A stretch of 64,000 nucleotides of DNA, from positions 49,313,321 through 49,377,320 of the forward strand of contig JALGPY010000002.1 in the NCBI GenBank assembly GCA_023055425.1, written 5' to 3'. The notes below the pieces were generated by a model. That model was given only the letters and a program-made list of their open reading frames with translations, did not search any database and had not been told where the DNA came from. Numbering within the stretch: position 1 is the stretch's first letter; every line of letters begins with the position of its first letter. The stretch is from Linanthus parryae. Taxonomy: Eukaryota > Streptophyta > Magnoliopsida > Ericales > Polemoniaceae. This document shows positions 1 to 10,465 of the stretch, piece by piece. Both the position numbers and the translations under genes were made by a program.

Positions 1-152
1 GTTGAATTGGATGAGCTAAGAGATTGCGAGATGAAACTCAATCTATCACAATCTTAGAATATATGTTGGTGCAAAAACTCGGATCATACTTCTACTAATT
101 TGGAGCCATTTTCAACCACTCGGATCAAACTTCTACTAATTTGGATCATTCA
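1..152. other. Left flank, no gene seen
   Basis: No coding region is supported here. A segment of about 25 bases beginning CTCGGATCA occurs twice, near 78-104 and 118-145, as a short direct duplication. The last five bases (ATTCA, 148-152) are the left target-site duplication of the adjacent copia element. Confidence 0.6.
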
Positions 153-536
153 TATTAGCCAGATATAATTCATATAGTTCATTTGAGATTAGTAGAGCTT
201 GGACTAAACTGTGATTGCTGCCAAATTGATGACATGAATCATCTTGCAGCAGTTACCGTTAGATGTTCCTCTTCTTCTAATCTCAGCCGTTGGCTTTTAT
301 CAGCTATTATTTTGTATTTGCAGTAGTACCCTTATGAGTACGGTGTCGTTTTGCTTCTGTGGCAAAACTATACCTGATTGGTCTACTATATATATGTACG
401 TTGCTTTTCTTCTCTATCATCAATTAATAGAAACAGAATTTTGTTTTCATTTCTGCAACGTTTCTCTTTCCCTCTTCTTCTTCTTCTTCATCTGCAAATC
501 TAGGGTTCTTCATGTATGGGTTTCTGGATTTCAAGA
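153..536 (+). repeat. copia-1 5' LTR
   Basis: 384-bp copy matching 5069-5467. It starts TATTAGCC and ends TTCAAGA, where the 3' copy ends TTCAACA; the canonical terminal CA is therefore mutated in this copy. The end is fixed by the primer-binding site starting at 537 and by the ATTCA duplication on the far side. Confidence 0.93.
387..395 (+). promoter_or_regulatory. TATA box of copia-1 LTR promoter
   Basis: TATATATAT lies about 235 bases into the LTR, upstream of the (TTC)n leader, where a copia U3 TATA box is expected. The same string is present in the 3' LTR. This is a position-based inference. Confidence 0.5.
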
Positions 537-550
537 TGGTATCAGAGCCA
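537..550 (+). other. Primer-binding site (initiator tRNA-Met type)
   Basis: TGGTATCAGAGCCA immediately abuts the 5' LTR. It is the standard copia minus-strand priming site complementary to the 3' end of initiator tRNA-Met. Confidence 0.9.
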
Positions 551-652
551 GGTCGGCTGAAGAAGGAGTTCACTCTCGCGTTGTGTCTCGAGTTCTGATC
601 GAATTTCGGAATCGAGTAATTTCAGATCTGGTATCTAGGTTTTGGTTTGAAG

Positions 653-2044
653 ATGTCTGTTCACGGTGATTCTCCAGCTGTTTCTAGCGGTTCTTTGGCG
701 GCCATTGATCCGCAGTCTCCGTTCTATCTGCATCACGGCGATAGTCCTGGTAATGTTCTAGTATCTCAGATTTTGACTGGTGAGAATTTTTATTCTTGGC
801 ATATGGCTATGACAGTAGCACTATAAGCTAAAAACAAGCTTGAATTTGTTAATGGAACAATTACAACACCTGCTGTAGGATCTGAACTGTATTCTGTTTG
901 GAGGAGATGTGACCGGATGATTATGTCTTGGTTGTTTAATTCAATTTCCAAGGATATAGCATGTAGTGTTGTTGGTAGATCCAGTTCTAGGGAAGTCTGG
1001 ATGGATCTCTTGGAGAGATTTTCTCAGGGCAATTTGCCTAGAATTTTTCAAATCTCTATGGCTATTTCTCAATTAAAACAAGCAGATATGTCTATCACTG
1101 TTTACTTTACCAAGTTGAAGACTCTTTGGAATGAGTTAAGCAATTATAAGCCTCTTCCTACATGTGTTTGTGATCAATGTCAATGTGGCATTTTAGGAAG
1201 GATGAAACAAAGTCAAGAAGAAGAGAGAGTGATGCAATTCCTCATGGGCTTGAATGATCAATATATGCCAGTTAGGGATCAATTGTTATTAACTGAGCCT
1301 TTGCCTTCACTTAATGTGGTTTTTTCAAAAGTTATTCAGCAAGAGAGACAGATGCAACTCAAGGCTCCTACACTAACTTCTCACAATATGGCTATGTATG
1401 TTCAACATGGAGTTTCATCTAATTCTCATCAAAAGCCTCTAAACAAGCAAGGAGCTCCAATTTATGGTGGTAGGGGTCCAGGTGGAAAATTGATTTGTCA
1501 TCATTGTGGTCATGAGGGACATGTTAAAGCTAAGTGTTACAGACTACATGGCTTCCCACCAGATTTTAAATTCACAAATGCAAAGGCTCATTCTGCAGTA
1601 CAAGGCTCTACCAGAACTACACCTAATAGAGCTTCTTCTCCACCACCTGCAGTTAAATCATTTCACACACCAGACAGTCATGGGAAAGGTATCACTCTCA
1701 CAGATAATCAATGTCAGCAGTTAGTGTCTCTCCTGAGTTCACATTTGAGTTCTAAGTCTAGTGTAGTCACTAGTGAGGTGGGGTCAGTTTCTCCTTATTC
1801 CACAAGTTCTATGGATTCACCATTACATCATCATCCTTCAGGGGTTAATTTTGATACAGGACACTTTATGGGAGGAGTACTCAGTACCTATTCACTTCAG
1901 AGTTTTGTGTCCAAGGATCATGTTCTTCCTCATTCTTGGATTCTTGATAGTGGAGCCACTGATCACATGTGTGCTCATCTCCATTTACTATCTGATGTCA
2001 GGGTGGTTATACTTTGGTTCATTTGCCTGATGGACAATCAGTGA
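653..2044 (+). pseudogene. copia-1 gag and protease start, with in-frame stop
   Basis: The ATG at 653 opens a Gag of the plant copia type whose N-terminus carries a DPQSPFYLHHGDSPG block. A TAA at 824-826 (codon 58) interrupts it, and the same frame then stays open to 2044. Near residue 280 is a CCHC zinc knuckle (CHHCGHEGHVKAKC, about 1497-1540) for RNA binding. The protease active-site motif LDSGATDH follows near 1945. About 20 codons later the frame slips, and protease continues in the next frame at 2014. One stop plus one frameshift suggests recent inactivation. As it stands the element would need a helper for Gag. Confidence 0.9.
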
Positions 2045-5000
2045 AGGTCACACATTGTGGTTTAGTGAAGTTAGATAATGGTCTAGTTCTGCACAATGTG
2101 TTATGTGTACCCACATTCCAGTTTAATCTCATCTCTATATCTCAACTCACAAATACTCAAGGGTGCAGTTGCTTGTGTAAGGATGATAGATGCATAATTC
2201 AGAAGGATGGAGTGACTCTTGCTACAGGTTACAAACATGGAGGTCTGTATTTGTTAGATATATGCAAAGTTACAGCTGGATCTGTTCATCAAGGTGTCAT
2301 CACCACTCAACAAGGGAGTTCTGCATCACTTTGGCATCAAAGCCTGGGTCATCCTTCAATTCACAAAGGTACTTTGATGTCCAAATATTTGAAAGGTACC
2401 TCACTTTCTTCACATTTTCATTGTGAGGTTTGTCCTTTAGCAAAGCAAAAGAAGAAGCCATTTATATGTCATGGACACATGTCTTCTACTCCTTTTTATT
2501 TGATTCACTGTGATACATGGGGTCCATATAAAGCAGCCACTTATTCTGGACATAGATTTTTCCTCACTCTTGTAGATGATGCAACAAGAGTCACATGGGT
2601 CTACTTAATGAAGCACAAGTCTGAGGTGGATACTCTTATTCCCAGCTTTTATAAAATGGTTGCTACTCAATACAACTCTCAGATCAAGAAAATCAGATCA
2701 GATAATGCACCTGAGCTGGCTTTGCATGATTTCTTTTCTGAGAATGGTATTATTCATGAGTTGAGCTGTGTGGAGACACCAGAACAGAATTCTGTGGTAG
2801 AGAGAAAACATCAGCACTTATTAAATGTGGCTAGAGCTCTTAGATTTCAGTCAAATATACCTATTAGGTTTTGGGGTGATTGCATTCTCACAGCTGCTTT
2901 TCTCATTAATAGATTACCTTCTCCCAAAACTTTTGATAAATCCCCATTTGAGCTTCTACATAAAGTTCCTCCTGATTATGCAAGCTTCAAAGTGTTTGGG
3001 TGTTTATGTTATGCATCCACATTGGTACAAGGCAGAACCAAATTTGATCCCAGAGCAGTTAAAGGTGTCTTTATTGGGTATGTGTTTGGCATGAAGGGGT
3101 ATAAAATATATGATTTGGCTTCTCAGACATTTATTGTGTCTAGAAATGTCACATTTCATGAAGACATATTTCCTTTTTCTCATGATGCTGCTAAAGAAGG
3201 TGGTATGTTTGACACTTGGAGCTTACCAATGCCAATTGCAGAAATTGAAACTTCCTCTTCTTCTGCAAATTCACACTCTGTTCACAATTCAGCTCCCACC
3301 AACAATGTTGATTCTAGTACCTCTCATAGTAGACAAAGGACATACAGAGAAGCTCTCACACACCCTGTGCCTATCAGACATAGTACTAGATCCACTAGAT
3401 TGCCTTCTCATCTCAATGATTTTGTTCTTCAACCTCCTAAGTCTAGAGCTCACTCAGCAGCTAGTAATTCCAAAATCACAGATGTTTATTCTCAAATAGA
3501 ACCCACTACCTTTCTTCAAGCTTCTAAGAGTGCAGAATGGGTTCAGGCAATGCAGCTAGAACTCCAGGCTTTGGAAGATAATAACACTTGGATCATCACT
3601 TCTCTTCCTCCAGGTCATACAGCAGTGGGTTGCAAATGGGTGTACAAGATCAAATATAAAGCTGATGGAACCATTGAGAGGTATAAGGCCAGACTGGTAG
3701 CTAAAGGCTACACACAAACTGAGGGATTAGACTACTTTGAAACTTTTTCTCCAGTTGCAAAATTAGTTACATTTAGAGTTTTGCTTGCCATAGCTGCACA
3801 GCAAGGTTGGTCAGTTCTTCAGTTAGACATCAATAATGCCTTCTTACATGGTGATTTGCATGAGGAAGTCTATATGAAGATTCCAGATGGGTATTCACCA
3901 CAAACTGGAATATCCCAGTCAAGTCATGGTGTTTTGGTTTGTAAACTGCAGAAGTCTTTGTATGGTCTTAAACAGGCTTCAAGACAGTGGTTCATGAAGT
4001 TCACCACTCAGCTCTTACTTATGGGTTTTCAGCAATGCAAGTCAGACTATACTCTTTTTGTCAGAAAACACTCAGATAGTATCATGGTTCTTTTAGTTTA
4101 TGTGGATGATATACTCCTAGCAGGAACTGATACAGCAGAGTTACAAGCTTTCAAGTCATCTCTTAATGTGGAGTTCAAGCTTAAAGATCTGGGTGATATT
4201 GCTTACTTTACAGGTTTTGAAGTTCATCATCTTGCTTCTGGGTATTTCTTGTGTCAACACAAATTTCTCTTGGAAATTCTTGCTATCACAGGATACAGTG
4301 ATTGTAAATCAGCTAACACTCCTATGGTGCCTGGTTGTAAGCTCAGTCAAATGGTTGGTGATCCTCTTAATCTGGATGCTGCTGCTAGTTACAGAAGACT
4401 TATTGGTAAACTTCTGTATCTGTGCAATTCTAGGCCAGATATCACTTTTTCAGTTCACAAACTTAGCCAGTTTGTTTCACAACCTACTACTGATCACTTA
4501 GCTGCAGCACATCACATTTTGAGGTATTTGAAGTCTACTAGTGGGTATGGACTACTTTTTTCTGTGAATCAGAACTCTTGCATTACTGGTTTTGCTGATG
4601 CTGATTGGGGTGGCTGTCTTGATACTAGAAGATCTACTTCTGGTTACATGGTCTTTTTGGGGGATTCCCTCATCTCTTGGAAATGTAAGAAGCAGAGAGT
4701 GGTAGCTAGAAGTTCAGCTGAGGCTGAATATAGAAGTCTAGCACATTTGGTCTGTGAGGTGAAATGGCTTAAATCTTTACTTCAGGAGTTGCATTACTTG
4801 TCCTCAGGTATTCCCCTCTTTTACTCTGACAGCACTTCAGCTATCCAGATTGCACATAACCCCATTTGTCATGAGAAGACCAAGCATGTGGAGCTAGATT
4901 GTCACACTGTCAGAGATATGGTGCAAAGTGCTGAACTTCAGTTGCAGCATTTGTCTAGTGAAGACCAAATTGCTGATATCCTTACAAAACCTCTGGCTTA

Positions 5001-5061
5001 TCCTCTTTTTCTTCACCTCCTACGCAAGTTGAAGGTCCTCTGTGAGCCTCCTTCAACTTGA
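2014..5061 (+). CDS. copia-1 pol: integrase, reverse transcriptase, RNase H
   Basis: An open frame of about 1015 codons whose true N-terminus is the upstream gag frame; there is no natural ATG at 2014. In order: GAG-pre-integrase with the HHCC zinc-binding residues (HQSLGHPS to CEVCPLA), integrase with the D-D-E residues (HCDTWGP, IRSDNAPE, EQNSVVERKHQ), RT with the catalytic YVDDILL motif near 4100, and RNase H (GFADADWGG, SSAEAEYRS, YSDSTSA). It ends just before the polypurine tract and 3' LTR. All expected copia Pol domains are present without internal stops. Its role is reverse transcription and integration of the element. Confidence 0.93.
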   Translation: MVHLPDGQSVKVTHCGLVKLDNGLVLHNVLCVPTFQFNLISISQLTNTQGCSCLCKDDRCIIQKDGVTLATGYKHGGLYLLDICKVTAGSVHQGVITTQQGSSASLWHQSLGHPSIHKGTLMSKYLKGTSLSSHFHCEVCPLAKQKKKPFICHGHMSSTPFYLIHCDTWGPYKAATYSGHRFFLTLVDDATRVTWVYLMKHKSEVDTLIPSFYKMVATQYNSQIKKIRSDNAPELALHDFFSENGIIHELSCVETPEQNSVVERKHQHLLNVARALRFQSNIPIRFWGDCILTAAFLINRLPSPKTFDKSPFELLHKVPPDYASFKVFGCLCYASTLVQGRTKFDPRAVKGVFIGYVFGMKGYKIYDLASQTFIVSRNVTFHEDIFPFSHDAAKEGGMFDTWSLPMPIAEIETSSSSANSHSVHNSAPTNNVDSSTSHSRQRTYREALTHPVPIRHSTRSTRLPSHLNDFVLQPPKSRAHSAASNSKITDVYSQIEPTTFLQASKSAEWVQAMQLELQALEDNNTWIITSLPPGHTAVGCKWVYKIKYKADGTIERYKARLVAKGYTQTEGLDYFETFSPVAKLVTFRVLLAIAAQQGWSVLQLDINNAFLHGDLHEEVYMKIPDGYSPQTGISQSSHGVLVCKLQKSLYGLKQASRQWFMKFTTQLLLMGFQQCKSDYTLFVRKHSDSIMVLLVYVDDILLAGTDTAELQAFKSSLNVEFKLKDLGDIAYFTGFEVHHLASGYFLCQHKFLLEILAITGYSDCKSANTPMVPGCKLSQMVGDPLNLDAAASYRRLIGKLLYLCNSRPDITFSVHKLSQFVSQPTTDHLAAAHHILRYLKSTSGYGLLFSVNQNSCITGFADADWGGCLDTRRSTSGYMVFLGDSLISWKCKKQRVVARSSAEAEYRSLAHLVCEVKWLKSLLQELHYLSSGIPLFYSDSTSAIQIAHNPICHEKTKHVELDCHTVRDMVQSAELQLQHLSSEDQIADILTKPLAYPLFLHLLRKLKVLCEPPST

Positions 5062-5068
5062 GGGGGCG

Positions 5069-5467
5069 TATTAGCCAGATATAATTCATATAGTTCATTT
5101 GAGATTAGTAGAGCTTGGACTAAACTGTGATTGCTGCCAAATTGATGACATGAATCATCTTGCAGCAGTTACCGTTAGATGTTCCTCTTCTTCTAATCTC
5201 AGCCGTTGGCTTTTATCAGCTATTATATTGTATTTGCAGTAGTACCCTTATGAGTACGGTGTCGTTTTGCTTCTGTGGCAAAACTATACCTGATTGGTCT
5301 ACTATATATATGTACGTTGCTTTTCTTCTCTATCATCAATTAATAGAAACATAATTTTGTTTTCATTTCTACAACGTTTCTCTTTCCCTCTTCTTCTTCT
5401 TCTTCTTCTTCTTCTTCTTCATCTGCAAATCTAGGGTTCTTCATGTATGGGTTTCTGGATTTCAACA
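5069..5467 (+). repeat. copia-1 3' LTR
   Basis: 399-bp copy of 153-536. It is 15 bp longer, explained by extra TTC units near 5390-5420. It is preceded by a GAGGGGG polypurine tract and followed by the ATTCA duplication at 5468-5472. Confidence 0.93.
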
Positions 5468-5650
5468 ATTCAACAACTTTTTGTAATGTTGTGATCACAG
5501 TTTCCATCAAAAAAATGTTGTGATCACAAGAAAGAAATCATCAGTAATCTGCATTTGCCCTAAGACTTTTATAGTAAAACCACAGGTTCTAAAAAAAAAT
5601 TGTGGCCCTTACAAGTCTGCACTAAAAGTAGGGTGAACATAAAAAAAGAA

Positions 5651-5683
<33 letters not shown>

Positions 5684-5982
5684 GGCTCATTAAACAAAAA
5701 AACTGTGTAAACACATAAAAATGTGAGGGCAGAATAATTATTTCATAACAAAAATTTACTAAATAGGAAGTAGAATGAAAGAGAGGGAACTGCCCAATAA
5801 AGAAAGTATGCTAATTCAATTGAAACGAGGAAGTACATACTAGATAGACAAATTGGATTCGAACCTTCATTACTAGACACACGAGAGAGACTCGTCAGAG
5901 TACAAAGTGTTGAAAACTTCTACATCGAACATTTTAATAAGTGGAAAAATATATAATAATTCCATGGGTTGCTTCCCTCGTA
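5468..5982. other. Intergenic, (AT)n microsatellite, no gene seen
   Basis: No coding signal is visible. An (AT)n tract runs from about 5648 to 5675. The rest is unremarkable AT-rich sequence. Confidence 0.5.
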
Positions 5983-6941
5983 CCACTCTGTTCCCTTACT
6001 TTCTCCCCCTTGGAGAAAGCTCGGGAATTAAGAAAAAATGCCATTTGACTCTGCTACCCTCGCCTCTGTTCTGTCTCTGTCATCTCCTCTCTCTCTCTCT
6101 TCTTCCTCTCTCTCGTTGATTACAACAAACACTACCACCACCAGACAACAACTACCAACAGCCCATCATAAACTAGTAGATTCAACAGTCCAGAACGATA
6201 CCAACATAATAAAATACCAGATCCAACAACATAATTACAGAATCAAGAGTATAATTTTATTTCAAAGAAAAAATATTACAAAATTGAAGAAAAAATCAGA
6301 AGAGAAAAAATCATCAGAAGAAGAGGAGAAAAAATCAGAAGAAAAAATTACAGACCCTGTCGCCACCATCGTCGGAGAGCACTGCTGTTGTATCGCCGGA
6401 GAGCACACCCAGTCGCCACCACCGCCGGAGAGCACAGATCCACAGGCGTCCTCTTAGCAGCGAAGAGGATATGGATCTGAAGAAGAAGAAGGGAGAGAAA
6501 GAAGCGTCGCCAATCGCCACCACCGTCGAGATCAACCTGCAGCGCCGCCGTCGCCACCAAGGTCGAGATCAACGATGGTGATGCTACGACCGTCGCCACC
6601 GAGATCGCCGATCCTGTAGTTACCGCCGTCCCTTAGATCGATCGCCTCTTTGCCCCTTTTCTTCTTCTCCTCCACTTTCTTCTTCCGGTCTCTCTCTCTG
6701 TCTCTCTCTCTCTCTCCGAAAAGTCTGTCTGTCTCTCTACCCTATCTACAAATGGGTGGTTAAATGAAAGGAGAGAGAAGAACTAAACCGGTAGGATTGT
6801 TTTTAAGAGAAATAAATGGGTGTGGTTGGGTAAGGGCAATTTTGTCATTATGCATCATTAAACATACCGAAAGAGGAAAGGGGGAGAAAGAAAGGGAACG
6901 TACCAAAATAGAAAGGGGGAGAAAGAAAGGGAACGGAGTGG
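5983..6941. mobile_element. Non-autonomous Tc1/mariner-like element with ~28-bp TIRs
   Basis: The left end (5983-6010) and right end (6914-6941) are inverted copies beginning CCACTCYGTTCCCTTWCTTT, with two or three mismatches over about 28 bases. Each end is flanked by TA (5981-5982 and 6942-6943), as in Tc1/mariner/Stowaway elements. No transposase is encoded: the open frames inside (for example 6038-6457) are low-complexity Ser/Lys/Glu-rich or read through CT-rich and CGCC-rich repeats. The right terminal block is partly duplicated just inside the element (about 6876-6905). The family is inferred from the TA dinucleotide only. Confidence 0.6.
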
Positions 6942-6943
6942 TA

Positions 6944-7447
6944 GCCAATTGAATTTGAGGTGGAACTCCCACTGCAACTTCATGACTACATCAGAACATA
7001 ATATTTACACGCTATAGGCAGATTCAGCATACACCTTAAAGGTTAAAAAGTTGTTTGTTGCATCTTTCCGACAGTAGCTAGGCCATTCCGCACGCGACTT
7101 TCCTTCGCGGTAACAGTCTTGCAAGCCAAGAGCTGGAATTTGTGGACTAGCCACCTACAATCTGTTGCCAATAACCAGGGAGGATCAGTGATGTCTAAGT
7201 GCAGAAAACAGAATGCATGCAGTGGCGTAATCAAATTTAACGATACGATGAAGACCATGCTCAGCTTCTATGACTATACAAAGAGGAAGATGCCTAGAAT
7301 AGCCCAAAAGGAAGTAGCCTGAAGAGTGAAGAATATCTCGGACGAGACCGCCAGCACTACCAATACCTGTGCTAAGCTTAGCGAGTTGACACAATCAGAC
7401 AACAGAAAATGTGAAGGGACAAACGATCACCCTGTCTAACTCCTTGC
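6944..7447. other. No gene seen
   Basis: Unremarkable sequence between two non-autonomous elements. Open frames here are short, overlap on opposite strands and have no recognisable domain. Confidence 0.4.
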
Positions 7448-7450
7448 TTA

Positions 7451-7783
7451 GAGCATCTCCAACCCCATGGGGGGGGGGGGGGGGGGGGGGATGGTGAAAA
7501 CCGTATAAAAAACATGGTTCAAGTCCAACCCCACTAGGGGAGGGGGTGCTATGGGGAGGACATTTTTTCTTGGGTGTGTGGGATGGTTATGGTGAATTTC
7601 CCCATGGACATGCCCCTCCCCTTCCCCCTCCCCCTAGATGGGATAAAATGGATGGGTGAAAAATGGGTTGGAGATGAGTTGTAGTTTGGGGATGGGGATG
7701 GGGAGGTGGAAGGGGAAATGGTGGGCCTGTGAGGGGGAGGTGGAGCTGGGGGAGGGAGAAAATGACATGGGTTGGAGATGCTC
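7451..7783. mobile_element. Tourist-like (PIF/Harbinger) MITE
   Basis: A 333-bp element with perfect 15-bp terminal inverted repeats (GAGCATCTCCAACCC at 7451-7465, its reverse complement at 7769-7783). It is flanked by the 3-bp duplication TTA (7448-7450, 7784-7786), which is diagnostic of PIF/Harbinger-type MITEs. The interior is GC-skewed and contains a run of 22 G (7469-7490). It has no coding capacity. Confidence 0.88.
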
Positions 7784-7786
7784 TTA

Positions 7787-8705
7787 GGGATAAACTAGTC
7801 ACATCGTGTTCCATTGATAATGATAATAAGAAATATATTTGTAACACAAGACATTTGCCAATTACGATCACGACACCACGACAATTCCATCTGAAAGTGA
7901 TGATGTCGCTGAATAAGATCAGGAAGTGATGATGTCACTGAATAAGATCAGGACATGTATCAAGCAGCAAATGACTATGATCATAGTGTAACCGTGGAAG
8001 GTGTGTGACTGTTGCATTGGAACATAAAGAGATGAACGCATCGTTAGCTAATCCCTGTCCAAGGTAGATTTCAAGGAGTAGCTACATTCCACAAATTCTT
8101 CCTTTATTCATAATGGGGCAAATGCAAAATTGACTGACAAGAGAAATACGGAAGAGGAAAAAGATACCTGTACGGTGCATCAATGACCTGGCCCGAGTCG
8201 TGCATGACACAGGAGCCAGATGAAGTCACGCTGCCCCACAGCATCAACTTTGTGACTGCAACCCAGAAAATCCCAAGTTGGTGGAAATGTCTGTTGCTGT
8301 ATCGTCGGAGAAGTGAGTCTCTACGAAGTATGGCAACGCTTGTTTTTCAACTTTGAACTCCGCATAAAATGCCCGAATCTAGAAGCAAAATAATTGGAAT
8401 TTGTTATGCTTTACAGAAGGAAGTCTACCAAGATTTACAAGAGCAACTCAAACCAAACGAGCAACCAGAACACAAATCTGATAAGATTACAATAACAACT
8501 CCAACTCAACCAACACTAGAGAGTAAAACACAAAGACGCAAGTTGAGACCACACCTAACACTTAGGAACACAGGAAAACATAAAACAATATCAACTAACA
8601 CACCAGCAAGATGATTGACTTATTATTATGCAACCAAGATTTTCCTACAGTGGTGAATGAGAATTAGCTGGACAAGCGAGGATTGTCTTTGGATGGTGAT
8701 AAATT
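7787..8705. other. Downstream flank of the NLR gene, no gene seen
   Basis: No supported ORF. This is the 3' side of the minus-strand NLR and presumably includes its 3' UTR and terminator. I cannot identify a polyadenylation signal with confidence. Confidence 0.4.
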
Positions 8706-10465
8706 TCAATTGTGAAAAATAAATACATTTTTTTCATCCAATTTGTTCTGCAGTTTAGGGGCGGTAAACGGTAAAGAAAGAAGTAGGAAAAGATACATGC
8801 CATCATACCACTTAAATAATATGAAGAAGTAGGAAAGATAAATGCCATCATGATCATACCACTTCACTATCGAGATTTTGATGTTAGACACATGTTGGAT
8901 TTTGCTGAAGTCCTCTCCTCCTCTTCGAAGCCTCATTGTTAGCGGTTTAGGACAAATGATAAGCAAATGCTCGAGGGTAGGAATGAACCTCAACCCATCT
9001 GGAATCTTCTTCAGCTCCTTGCAAGCCCGAATTTGTAATTTTGAAAGACATGACATGGCTCCTTTCTCCACCTCCCATTCAGAGAATTCAAGATCGGTGA
9101 AGTACAAAGCAGTGAGTTGAGGGAAACTTCCAGCAACCATACTCATCTTCTTCCCCATGTAGGAGCCAGTAAACCAGAGCTTTTGCAAGTTGGGCATCTT
9201 CCCCAGGCTCGGCATCGGATCTTCCTTCAATCCACTTCCTTTCAAAATTATGATAGTGATGTTTGCGTTCAAATTCTGAAGGAAAGAAGTTTCTTCATAT
9301 ACACGGCCCGATAAACTGAATCCAAGGACACGGTGGCAAGCCAAAACTTGACACAAATGTCTATGGACTTCCTGAGTCTCGGTATCACCAGTAATGTTAA
9401 AGGTAGAATTTTGCAGGAGACTGTCTGATTTGCTGAACATTGGGGCCTCAAAGACATTTCCTAACTCACTGACATCACACTGAATAACTAGTTTTCGAAG
9501 ATTGGGTAGTGTGGTTAGGTCTGCCATGTCAGAACACCTGGTGTCGAAGTTAGTTAGCGTCTCCAGCTTGCTCAAACCATCCAAACGTAACTTTGATGGG
9601 GGATCGAGATGCCAATAACTAGGAAGAATTAGATGTTTCAGTTCTTTTAACTTCCACAAGACATCAGGTATGCAACATAAAGGGTTTGTTAGTTTGAGGG
9701 TCTGGAGTAAGACCAGGTTCCCTAAAGAAGAAGGCACCACATAACTTTCCAGAAGGCATAGGTATCTGAGGTGGATAAGCTTTCCTATATCTTCTGCCTG
9801 ACCCTCTTCGTTGTAGACATCAATATTCAGATGTAAAACCTTCAGAAATTTAAAGCCCTTCAAGAGTGGGGTTATAGCATCCCAACTTTTTTCTTCCCAA
9901 TTATGAACTAAGCATGATCGAACATGATTGAGTTGTTCGCAGGGAGAAGTAATCTCTTCGTGTTGCCGGCGATCTTCGAAGTACACAGCAATTCTGCGGA
10001 TTGTATTCAGCGGTGATGAATACGTACTATGGATTGGCTTTTGAAGGCCAATATCTTGAGAAAAGTTCTCCTCTCTAGCCTTGGACCGGCAAAAATCACG
10101 CATGAGATCGTGGAGACGACAAGATTTTACCCCTCTAGTTAACTTTGATATGTCGGCTTGAACCATACATCTATTCACTAGCTCATTCAAGTAACTCAAC
10201 CCAACATCGAAACTAGTCTTTGTTCCTCCCTCTCTTACTGGATCTGAAACAAATCCTTCAGCAATCCACATTTGAACCAAGGATTCTGCATGAATGTTGC
10301 AATCTTCTGGGAAAAGGCTCAAGTACAAAAAGCAAGCCTTGAGATTGTAAGGCAAGTCTTGATAGCTTAATGCCAATACTTTTTGTACTCCCCACTCGCG
10401 GTCATTGCCCTTGTTCAAACTGTTACTCAGGTCTTGACTCACCTTCTCCCATGCATTTACTGATA
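8706..10465 (-). CDS. NLR exon 3, right piece (ARC2 and LRR)
   Basis: It resumes with the last two bases of the broken Ile codon and reads SVNAWEKVSQDL..., then RNBS-D (CFLYLSLFPEDCNI), LHDLMRDF and LRRs (FLKVLHLN, LIHLRYLCLL, LVLLQTLKLT, LKELKHLILP, LPNLRKLVIQ, MPNLQKLWFT) to a TGA at 8706-8708. The frame is open throughout. The last ~50 codons look like an extension created by a tandem duplication near 8765-8866. Confidence 0.88.

Larger units (their letters stand above)
153..5467 (+). mobile_element. Ty1/copia LTR retrotransposon (copia-1), nearly intact
   Basis: This is a complete 5.3-kb copia element. Two LTRs (153-536 and 5069-5467) bound gag, protease, integrase, RT and RNase H in the Ty1/copia order. 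The 5-bp target-site duplication ATTCA is at 148-152 and 5468-5472. A primer-binding site complementary to initiator tRNA-Met directly follows the 5' LTR, and a G-rich polypurine tract (5061-5066) precedes the 3' LTR. By eye the LTRs differ by about four substitutions plus length variation in a (TTC)n stretch, so the insertion is fairly recent. Two lesions break the polyprotein: a stop at 824-826 and a frameshift near 2000-2014. The LTR starts TATTAG instead of the canonical TG. Confidence 0.95.

Noticed and set aside
6038..6457. 139-codon ORF as a gene
   Set aside because: Low-complexity Ser-, Lys- and Glu-rich translation of CT/GAA repeats inside a non-autonomous DNA element.
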